A DNA stretch of 7,754 bases from Pseudomonadota bacterium (lineage in GTDB: Bacteria; Pseudomonadota; Alphaproteobacteria; Rhizobiales; Rhizobiaceae), in contig JAEWOP010000058.1 in NCBI GenBank assembly GCA_023399635.1, forward strand, positions 1 through 7,754, read 5' to 3'. Every line of letters starts with the position of its first letter. Within the stretch, counting starts at the first letter, position 1. A program made the translations under genes and the position numbers. Under the pieces are notes generated by a model. The model was not told the origin of the DNA. It saw only the letters and a list, made by a program, of their open reading frames with translations, and made no database searches. Positions 1 through 5,905 of this stretch are shown here, piece by piece.

Positions 1-2301
1 CTTGCGCACGTCGCTGACGTGGGTGATGATCTGGGTCAGCGCCTCGCCTGTCTCCTCCACCAGGTGAACACCGTTGCTGACCTGGGTGGAACTTGCCGAG
101 ATCAGCCCCTTGATTTCACGGGCCGCACCAGCGCAGCGTTGCGCCAGTTCGCGCACTTCCTGCGCTACCACCGCAAATCCCCGTCCCGCTTCACCCGCCC
201 TTGCGGCTTCCACGCCGGCGTTGAGCGCCAAGAGATTGGTCTGGAATGCAATCTCGTCGATCACGCCGATGATCGTCGCGATCTTCTCCGAGGAGCGGCT
301 GATCTCGCCCATGGCGGTGACGGCACGCGACACCACATCGCCGGAGCGGACCGCGAACTCCTCCGTCTCGTTCACCGATGCTGCCGTCTGGCGTGCGCTG
401 TCGGCGGTCGATCGTACGATGTCGCTCAGATGGCGCAGCGCCCGGGAGCTCTGCTCAAGTGCCGCGGCCTGCTGCTCGGTCCGCCGCGCCAGGTCATCCG
501 CGGAGGACGCAAGGTTCCCGGTGCCGCCGTTGATGTCTTCGGTCGTCGCCCGCACGTCCGCAAGCGTGCCGCGCAGTGCCTCGACGGCGCTGTTATACGT
601 CCGTGCCATCGGCACGAAATCGCTGGCGAGGTTCTCGCTCATGGTCCGCTGAAGGTCACCTTCGGCGAGTTGCGTCAGGGCGTCCGAAAGCGCCGTCAGC
701 GCCGCGTGCTGCTCAGCGGCAATGCGAGCCCGCTCCTCTGCCCGGCGCGCAGCCTCGGCATTCGACTGATCACGAGCAGCCGCAGCCTCCTGTTCAAGCC
801 GAACGTTCTCGAGCGCGGCATCCCGGAAGACGGTAACGGAGCGTACCATGTCGCCAATCTCGTCCCCGCGCTCGCGTCCTTCGATGGCAACATCCAGATC
901 GCCTTCCGCCAGGCGCTTCATCACGTCGGTCACCCGCCGCAGCGGACCGCGCAGGGTCTCGACCAGCATCAGGCCACCAGCAATCGCCAGGAATGTACCG
1001 ACGACCATGGCGATGACGGAAAGATTGGCGGAGCGTTCGCTGTCTTCCTTGCCGATCTCCTGCGCCTGCGCGATGAACGACTGCAGACCGGCCATGCCAC
1101 CTGCAAGTGTCTCCGAAGCTGCCGCCCGCGCCTCGTTCCAATGGGTCTCTATGGCAAGCATCTCGGCAGAGGCCTGCTCCAGGGCCGCAAGCGGTACTTC
1201 GAGTTCTCCTGCAAAGGCACTCATCGCCGCGTTGGCACTGCCGAGCTCCGAAACCTTTGCGCTGGAGGCACGCAACGCCTTGATATCGTCCAGCACGACC
1301 TGCCGCGCTTCTTCCGTCAACTGACCGCGAAGCCGCTCCATGTGCAATTGCAGCGCATCGGTCAACGTCAGCGACGTTTCGACCTGCGACAGCAGGTTCT
1401 TGAGCATGGAAACATCGGTTTCCAGTGTCGCGAACCGTTCGGCAGCATCACCGGATTTCGTCAGCACGTTTTGCTGCAGCTCTCGCTGGAAGCTCATGAA
1501 GGCGCTTGCACCAACGCGCAACGCCTGTGCCTTGTCCGCCGCCGGAGTATCCCCAGTAGCAACATCGGCCAGCCGGTCTGCTGCCTCGCGGATCGGCGCC
1601 ATGCCCTGCATGACCTTGTCACCGACAAGCGACTTGACGACGTCGAACTCAGCAACAAGCGCCTTCGCCTGGGTTTCAGCCGCCTTTGCCGTGCCCTCGT
1701 CGGAGCTGGCATTGCGAACGCCATCGCGCAGGTTCTCGATGCGCTCCGCGATGGACTTGTAGGCAAAGGACTCAAACAGCGCGCTCTTGGCAAAGCGCTC
1801 CTGGCCCTCGAACTTCTTGCGCAGGTTGCCGAGGCGCTGGTTGACCGCTCCCGAAAGATCCTTGACGGCCGTCAGCTGCGTGGCGATTGTTGCGCGGTTC
1901 TCGTCACGCTGTTGCTTGATCGCCCAAAGAGCCTCGGCGCGTTGTTGCATGGCTGGCGCGAGTTCAGTCACAGCTGCGATCCGCTGGTGGTCTTCTTCGC
2001 TCACAAGCAGACCCTGCAGAACAGCAACGCCGCTTTGCTGTCGCTCGATCCCCTGCATCAGGGCCGCCAGCGTCGCCTCATCGGGTTGTTCCTGGAAGTT
2101 CTGCAGCACCGACTGCAGGTGGTCAAAATCGGCAATGTTCTCGATCGTCGCACGCGTGACGGTCATGTGCCCGTTCAGCATGTTTGATGTATAATACCCT
2201 GCAAGCCCGACGCCGGCGATCAGAAGCACGAGAGGCACGACAAAGAGCAGAACCTTGGTAACGATCCTGCGGCGCTGAAGAAGACGATCGATGAAAGACA
2301 T
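1..2301 (-). CDS. Methyl-accepting chemotaxis protein, C-terminus cut by window edge
   Basis: Transmembrane chemoreceptor that senses a ligand outside the inner membrane and controls the CheA/CheW kinase complex. The 767 visible residues start at an ATG at 2301 (MSFIDRLLQRRR), and no stop occurs before position 1. A basic N-terminus leads into membrane segment 1 (about residues 16-38), then a roughly 390-residue, apparently all-helical periplasmic region (39-426), membrane segment 2 (427-447), a first HAMP domain (about 448-500, with DEIGDM at 480-485), a second HAMP-like unit (about 529-579, with LAEGDL at 545-550) and the cytoplasmic signalling coiled coil. The hairpin tip is seen directly: IDEIAFQTNLLALNAGVEAA begins at residue 681 and GFAVVAQEVRELAQR at 708. 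The sensor region is much longer than a four-helix-bundle domain; it may be an HBM-type helical bimodular domain, but I cannot confirm this and the ligand is unknown. The start is supported by its position just before membrane segment 1, although the upstream ribosome site (GGGG, nearby) is weak. The missing part would include the rest of the descending helix and any CheR-docking tail. Confidence 0.95.
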   Translation of the reverse strand, partial: MSFIDRLLQRRRIVTKVLLFVVPLVLLIAGVGLAGYYTSNMLNGHMTVTRATIENIADFDHLQSVLQNFQEQPDEATLAALMQGIERQQSGVAVLQGLLVSEEDHQRIAAVTELAPAMQQRAEALWAIKQQRDENRATIATQLTAVKDLSGAVNQRLGNLRKKFEGQERFAKSALFESFAYKSIAERIENLRDGVRNASSDEGTAKAAETQAKALVAEFDVVKSLVGDKVMQGMAPIREAADRLADVATGDTPAADKAQALRVGASAFMSFQRELQQNVLTKSGDAAERFATLETDVSMLKNLLSQVETSLTLTDALQLHMERLRGQLTEEARQVVLDDIKALRASSAKVSELGSANAAMSAFAGELEVPLAALEQASAEMLAIETHWNEARAAASETLAGGMAGLQSFIAQAQEIGKEDSERSANLSVIAMVVGTFLAIAGGLMLVETLRGPLRRVTDVMKRLAEGDLDVAIEGRERGDEIGDMVRSVTVFRDAALENVRLEQEAAAARDQSNAEAARRAEERARIAAEQHAALTALSDALTQLAEGDLQRTMSENLASDFVPMARTYNSAVEALRGTLADVRATTEDINGGTGNLASSADDLARRTEQQAAALEQSSRALRHLSDIVRSTADSARQTAASVNETEEFAVRSGDVVSRAVTAMGEISRSSEKIATIIGVIDEIAFQTNLLALNAGVEAARAGEAGRGFAVVAQEVRELAQRCAGAAREIKGLISASSTQVSNGVHLVEETGEALTQIITHVSDVRK

Positions 2302-2559
2302 ACGGGCCCCGAAAAGTCAGCCGAGCTCGCCAAGACATCTGCAAGTGGCTAGGTGGAGGGTCCTGCATCATGCCGGAACGCCTGCACACTCCTGTATATC
2401 CGTTGAACATCGGTTAATTTCGCAGCAGCGAGATGAAGCGCTCAGAGTTTGATCAAAAACCCCGATCCGCCGGACAATGGTACCGGGAAGACGGCAACTG
2501 GTCTGGCTGCTTCCAAGGCTATGCAGTAAGACACTCCGCTGCATTGCAAGGAATCACGC
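2302..2559. other. Divergent intergenic region between chemoreceptor and transporter operon
   Basis: This 258-base spacer must hold the promoters of both the leftward chemoreceptor gene and the rightward DMT-MFS-mobAB unit. On the minus strand a TATACA hexamer at 2393-2398 could be a -10 element for the chemoreceptor, but it has no good -35 partner. On the plus strand TTGATC (2449-2454) and GACAAT (2473-2478), 18 bases apart, are a weak sigma-70-like pair. A TTAA-N7-TCAA site is listed separately. A good ribosome site, AAGGAA (2548-2553), lies 6 bases before the DMT start. No convincing small gene or terminator was seen. Confidence 0.6.
2403..2417 (-). promoter_or_regulatory. Possible CtrA-type binding site
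   Basis: Read on the minus strand, the bases are TTAACCGATGTTCAA, i.e. TTAA-N7-TCAA. This differs by one base from the alphaproteobacterial CtrA consensus TTAA-N7-TTAA. It lies about 100 bases upstream of the chemoreceptor start and just upstream of a possible TATACA -10 element at 2393-2398. CtrA is known to control motility and chemotaxis genes in several alphaproteobacteria, which makes the location sensible. The match is short and could be chance; the geometry relative to the suggested -10 is not ideal. Confidence 0.3.
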
Positions 2560-3471
2560 ATGGCATCCTCCGACAATTCACGCGGCGCGCTTTACATGTC
2601 GTTGGCCATGGCCTCCTTCACCTGCAACGATGCCCTCGTCAAATCGGTAACGTCTTCGCTGAGCGTAGCGCAGATCATCACGGTGCGAGGGATCATGACG
2701 ACAGTCCTGGTCTTCTTCGTTGCGCGACATCTCAAGGCGCTTCGGCCCCTTTCGGTGGTGATGCAGCCTCTGATTCTGTTGCGCACCTTCTTTGAAATCG
2801 GTGCGACGCTGACCTTCATCAGCGCACTCGGTCGCATCGACTTTGCCAACATCTCCTCCATCATGCAGTCCTTGCCGCTCGCCGTGACGCTGGGCGCTGC
2901 GGTCTTCTTCCGGGAGCCCGTCGGGTGGCGCCGGTGGACGGCGATCATCGTGGGCTTCCTCGGCGTGGTGATCATCCTGCGACCGAATGCCGAAGGGCTT
3001 ACATCGGCATCGTTGCTGGTGCTGGCTGCCGTCTTCTTCACCTCGGCACGGGATCTGGTCACCCGGCGCATCGTCGCCGACGTGCCTTCCCTCACGATCA
3101 CCCTGTTCACAGCGGCGGCGAACACGATCGTTGGCGCCATACTGATCGTGCCCATGGGCGGCTGGCAGCCGATGGATATGGCCAATTTCCTGCCGCTGGT
3201 GATCGCGGCTCTGCTCGTCTTCTCCGGCTACCAGGCCGTCATCATGTCGATGCGCACCGGCGAAATCTCCTTCGTCGCGCCCTTCCGCTACACCGGCCTG
3301 CTATGGGGACTGGTCATCAGTGTGCTCTTCTTCGGCGAGAGGCCAGATGTCTTCGTGCTGCTTGGTGCCGCGATCATCATCAGCTCCGGACTTTACAGTT
3401 TCTACCGAGAGAGCCGGCGCCGGCAACGAATTGCCGCGGAGGCGTCTCCCGTCATCGTGACGGAGAAATAG
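2560..3471 (+). CDS. DMT superfamily (EamA family) inner-membrane transporter
   Basis: A 303-residue integral membrane protein of the drug/metabolite transporter superfamily, the usual length for a ten-helix EamA protein. Two EamA repeats are visible. The first (about residues 9-142) ends with the signature stretch from FFREPVGWRRW (117-126) through the hydrophobic run IIVGFLGVVIILRP (129-142). The second (about 150-283) has FRYTGLLWG (242-250), FFGERPD (257-263) and a final hydrophobic helix, followed by a basic cytoplasmic tail (RESRRRQR). Family members export amino acids, metabolites or drugs, or exchange S-adenosylmethionine or nucleotide-type compounds; the substrate here cannot be read from the sequence. 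The start is an ATG with AAGGAA 6 bases upstream, and the product begins with a short hydrophilic segment before helix 1, as expected. It is the first gene of the apparent four-gene unit; its TAG stop is 2 bases before the MFS start. Confidence 0.93.
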   Translation: MASSDNSRGALYMSLAMASFTCNDALVKSVTSSLSVAQIITVRGIMTTVLVFFVARHLKALRPLSVVMQPLILLRTFFEIGATLTFISALGRIDFANISSIMQSLPLAVTLGAAVFFREPVGWRRWTAIIVGFLGVVIILRPNAEGLTSASLLVLAAVFFTSARDLVTRRIVADVPSLTITLFTAAANTIVGAILIVPMGGWQPMDMANFLPLVIAALLVFSGYQAVIMSMRTGEISFVAPFRYTGLLWGLVISVLFFGERPDVFVLLGAAIIISSGLYSFYRESRRRQRIAAEASPVIVTEK

Positions 3472-3473
3472 AG

Positions 3474-4724
3474 ATGCTGAAATCGACGGACGAAAAGGGA
3501 AGCAGCGCGCGCTTCCTGGACCGGGCAACACCGCCGCACATTGCCACGCTGGTCCTCGCTGCCGGGCTCGCGGCAATGTCGATGAATATCTTTCTGCCAT
3601 CGCTTGCTGCCATGGCGGATCATTTCAACACCAGTTACGCCGTCATGCAGCTTGCCGTCTCCGGCTATCTCGCCGGCACCGCTGCGATCCAGATCGCAAT
3701 CGGACCGCTGTCTGATCGCTTCGGCCGCCGCCCCGTGATGATCGGGGGGATCGCGCTCCTGCTGCTCGGTACCGTCATCTGCATGCTTGCACCCAACATT
3801 GCGGTGTTCATGGCGGGTCGCATGATCCAGACCGGCGTCGTGGCGGGTATTGTTCTATCACGCGCCATTGTACGCGACATGGTTCCGATGGAAGAGGCTG
3901 CCTCGATGATCGGCTATGTCACCATGGGGATGTCGGTGGTTCCGATGATCGCCCCGTCCCTCGGTGGCGTTCTGAACGACCTGTTCGGCTGGGAGGCGAG
4001 CTTCGTTGCCCTTCTCGTGTCCGGAGTTCTCGTCCTTCTTCTCGTCTGGCGCGATCTCGGCGAAACGAACACGGCGCAATCAGCAAGCTTCGGCGAACAG
4101 TTCCGCACCTGGCCGCAACTGCTGACGTCACGCCGATTCTGGGGCTATACCCTCACGGCAACCTTCTCCTCCGGCGTTTTCTTCAGTTTCCTCGGCGGCG
4201 GACCTTTTGTCGGCACTGTGCTTTTCAAGCTTTCGCCTTCGGTGCTTGGCTTCTATTTCTTCAGCATGGCTGCCGGTTACATGCTCGGCAATTACTGCTC
4301 CGGCCGCTATGCACGCCGCTTCGGCATTGGCCCGATGATGGTCTCGGGCAATGTCGTCAATCTTGTAGGGCTGGCCGGGGCGATTTTCTTCTCCATCACC
4401 GGCGCAGAACATCCGTTTGCCTTTTTCGGGCCGCTGTCGCTGATTGGCATTGGAAATGGCCTGACGCTTCCAAGCGCCAATGCCGGAATGGTCAGTGTCC
4501 GGCCTCACCTTGCCGGCTCCGCCTCGGGCCTCGGCGGCGCCATCACGCTGGGTGGCGGCGCAGCGCTTTCGGTTGTCGCCGGCGCGGTGCTTCATCCTGA
4601 CGGAGGTACGATGCCGCTTCTGGTGGTCATGACGATAACGGCAATACTTGCGCTGCTCGCCACCGAATATGTCCGCTGGATCGACCGTCGCGAAGGAGCC
4701 CTGTCGCGGGATGCTGATCGATGA
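3474..4724 (+). CDS. MFS multidrug efflux transporter, Bcr/CflA type
   Basis: A 416-residue, twelve-helix major facilitator of the DHA1 drug:proton antiporter type. Seen directly: NIFLPSLAAMADHF (38-51) in the first helix-loop, motif A GPLSDRFGRRPVM (77-89) between helices 2 and 3, the LSRAIVRD stretch (128-135) typical of Bcr/CflA proteins, APSLGGVL (160-167) in the motif C region, GWEASF (172-177), and an ET pair (197-198) at the start of the central loop. Bcr (bicyclomycin) and CflA (chloramphenicol/florfenicol) relatives pump drugs out of the cytoplasm, but many members have no known substrate. The ATG at 3474 is chosen because GGAG at 3462-3465 lies 8 bases upstream and the reading frame further upstream lies inside the DMT gene with no sensible protein. 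The first 20 residues are hydrophilic, then helix 1 begins. It starts 2 bases after the DMT stop, and its TGA overlaps the mobA ATG, so it is co-translated with both neighbours. Confidence 0.93.
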   Translation: MLKSTDEKGSSARFLDRATPPHIATLVLAAGLAAMSMNIFLPSLAAMADHFNTSYAVMQLAVSGYLAGTAAIQIAIGPLSDRFGRRPVMIGGIALLLLGTVICMLAPNIAVFMAGRMIQTGVVAGIVLSRAIVRDMVPMEEAASMIGYVTMGMSVVPMIAPSLGGVLNDLFGWEASFVALLVSGVLVLLLVWRDLGETNTAQSASFGEQFRTWPQLLTSRRFWGYTLTATFSSGVFFSFLGGGPFVGTVLFKLSPSVLGFYFFSMAAGYMLGNYCSGRYARRFGIGPMMVSGNVVNLVGLAGAIFFSITGAEHPFAFFGPLSLIGIGNGLTLPSANAGMVSVRPHLAGSASGLGGAITLGGGAALSVVAGAVLHPDGGTMPLLVVMTITAILALLATEYVRWIDRREGALSRDADR

Positions 4725-5344
4725 CTGCGAGCCCACCGCCTGCACTGATTCTTGCCGGCGGCAGGTCGAGCCGCATGGGGACGGACAAGCTGCTGCTGCC
4801 GTTCGGAAACAAGACGCTACTGTCGCACATCGCAGAACGGCTGGCACCGCAGGTTTCATCCGTTGCGGTCAACGCCGCAGCCTCCCTGCCGCTGCCGCCT
4901 GATTTCCGGCAGGTCCCAGACACGCTGCCGAACCAGCCCGGTCCGCTTGCAGGCGTCCTGGCAGGGCTGCAGGATCTTGCTGACCATCAAGCGCGAGCGA
5001 CACATCTGTTGACTGTCCCTTCCGACGCTCCCTTCTTCCCGACCAATGTCGCGGCGCGTCTCCAGGCGGCTGCGTCCGCCGGCGACATGATCGCTGTTGC
5101 AAGTTCCGGCGGGCGTATCCACACTGTCTTCGGCCTCTGGCCTGTGTCCATCGCGCAAGATCTGGCACACTGGCTCTCGCTCCCGAACAACCGCCGCCTT
5201 TCCGACTTCCTGGCGCGGCATCCTTCGGTCGCGGTGGATTGGCCTCTGATCGAGACGGAGATCGGGTCGCTCGATCCCTTCATGAACCTCAACACGCCGG
5301 CAGACATGGACGCTGCGCGTCGCTTCCTCCAGGCGCTGCCATGA
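4721..5344 (+). CDS. mobA: Molybdenum cofactor guanylyltransferase MobA
   Basis: Cytoplasmic enzyme that joins GTP to molybdopterin (Mo-MPT) to form the guanine dinucleotide cofactor and pyrophosphate. The product is 207 residues, close to the usual length near 200. The nucleotidyltransferase signature LILAGGRSSRMGTDK (9-23) binds the GTP phosphates. PGPLAGVLAGL (73-83) and VPSDAPFFP (99-107, with Asp102 as the likely magnesium ligand) are the other two core motifs. RIHTVFGLWP (132-141) and the C-terminal NLNTPADMDAA (189-199) are also typical; most relatives have HPVFGLW, so Thr135 is a minor variant. The ATG overlaps the MFS stop as ATGA, and an in-frame TGA at 4715-4717 leaves no room for an earlier start. 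GAAGGAG lies about 22 bases upstream, rather far, so initiation probably depends on ribosomes finishing the MFS gene. It is followed directly by its partner mobB. Confidence 0.96.
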   Translation: MTASPPPALILAGGRSSRMGTDKLLLPFGNKTLLSHIAERLAPQVSSVAVNAAASLPLPPDFRQVPDTLPNQPGPLAGVLAGLQDLADHQARATHLLTVPSDAPFFPTNVAARLQAAASAGDMIAVASSGGRIHTVFGLWPVSIAQDLAHWLSLPNNRRLSDFLARHPSVAVDWPLIETEIGSLDPFMNLNTPADMDAARRFLQALP

Positions 5345-5856
5345 GCCAACCTCGCGTCTTTGGCATTGCCGGCTGGAAGAATTCGGGCAAAACCGGTCTT
5401 GCCGTGCGGCTAGTGGAGGAGTTCACCCGCCGTGGTTATCGCATCTCCACGATCAAGCACGCTCACCACGACTTCGACATCGACAAGGTTGGCGCCGATA
5501 GTTACCGCCACCGGCAAGCCGGTGCCCATGAGGTCGCGCTCGTGTCCGGCACGCGGTTTGCCATCATGCACGAACTGCGTGGGGATCCGGAGCCGCCTTT
5601 AGAAGACATTCTGGCCCGCCTCGCCCCCTGTGATCTCGTGCTGATCGAAGGCTACAAGCGCGAGCCGGTGCCGAAGATCGAGGCACGTCGGCTGGCGGCA
5701 ACCAAGCGTGAACCGCTCGCTCCAGCTGATCCGCATATCGTCGCGATTGCTGCGGATCACCCGGTGACAGATGCTCTGGTGCCAGTCTTCAACCTTGATG
5801 ACACCTCGGCGATTGCCGATTTCATCGCGACGATATCCAGCCTGCCGCGGAAGTAG
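5341..5856 (+). CDS. mobB: Molybdopterin-guanine dinucleotide biosynthesis adaptor MobB
   Basis: A 171-residue P-loop GTP-binding protein that interacts with MobA and helps make or deliver the bis-MGD form of the molybdenum cofactor; in E. coli it is helpful but not essential. The Walker A motif GWKNSGKT spans residues 11-18. The family signature KHAHHDFDIDKVGADSYRH (39-57) continues into RQAGA (58-62), and the hydrophobic-acidic LVLIEGYK (99-106) is the Walker B region. The PKIEARR stretch (111-117) is also characteristic. The frame is open further upstream, but the ATG at 5341 places the P-loop near residue 11, as in relatives, and forms an ATGA overlap with the mobA stop. No clear ribosome site precedes it, which fits translational coupling. 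It is the last gene of the unit and ends at the base before a strong terminator hairpin. Confidence 0.96.
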   Translation: MSQPRVFGIAGWKNSGKTGLAVRLVEEFTRRGYRISTIKHAHHDFDIDKVGADSYRHRQAGAHEVALVSGTRFAIMHELRGDPEPPLEDILARLAPCDLVLIEGYKREPVPKIEARRLAATKREPLAPADPHIVAIAADHPVTDALVPVFNLDDTSAIADFIATISSLPRK

Positions 5857-5887
5857 AAAGGCCGCCGAATCGCTTCGGCGGCCTTTT
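5857..5887. terminator. Intrinsic terminator shared by convergent genes
   Basis: A perfect 13-bp inverted repeat, AAAGGCCGCCGAA (5857-5869) and TTCGGCGGCCTTT (5874-5886), encloses a 4-base TCGC loop and is followed by a T-run ending at 5887. It begins immediately after the mobB TAG. Read on the minus strand, the same stem ends in TTT and lies 19 bases past the stop of the OmpA-family gene, so it can serve both converging transcripts, although it looks stronger for the plus strand. Confidence 0.9.
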
Positions 5888-5905
5888 CACGTTTATGATC
5901 GATCC

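Noticed and set aside
19..2187. Plus-strand open frame of 722 codons
   Set aside because: It lies codon-for-codon opposite the chemoreceptor. It is open because the receptor almost never uses TTA, CTA or TCA, and its Arg/His/Gln-rich translation resembles no protein family. The receptor strand has clear domains.
2511..2553. Imperfect hairpin (ATGCAG 2521-2526 with CTGCAT 2539-2544, outer TTCC/GGAA) near the DMT ribosome site
   Set aside because: Only short stems with a large inner loop; too weak to call a riboswitch or leader structure.
2433..2795. Plus-strand open frame of 120 codons starting in the intergenic region
   Set aside because: It has no good ribosome site and runs into the DMT gene out of frame; the His/Arg-rich product looks random.
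3413..3424. GCCGGCGCCGGC palindrome at the end of the DMT gene
   Set aside because: It lies in codons for Arg-rich residues in GC-rich DNA, with no T-run, so it is neither a terminator nor a clear operator.
4128..4859. Minus-strand open frame of 243 codons
   Set aside because: Antisense to the MFS gene and the start of mobA, both firmly identified; the translation is polar with no domain.
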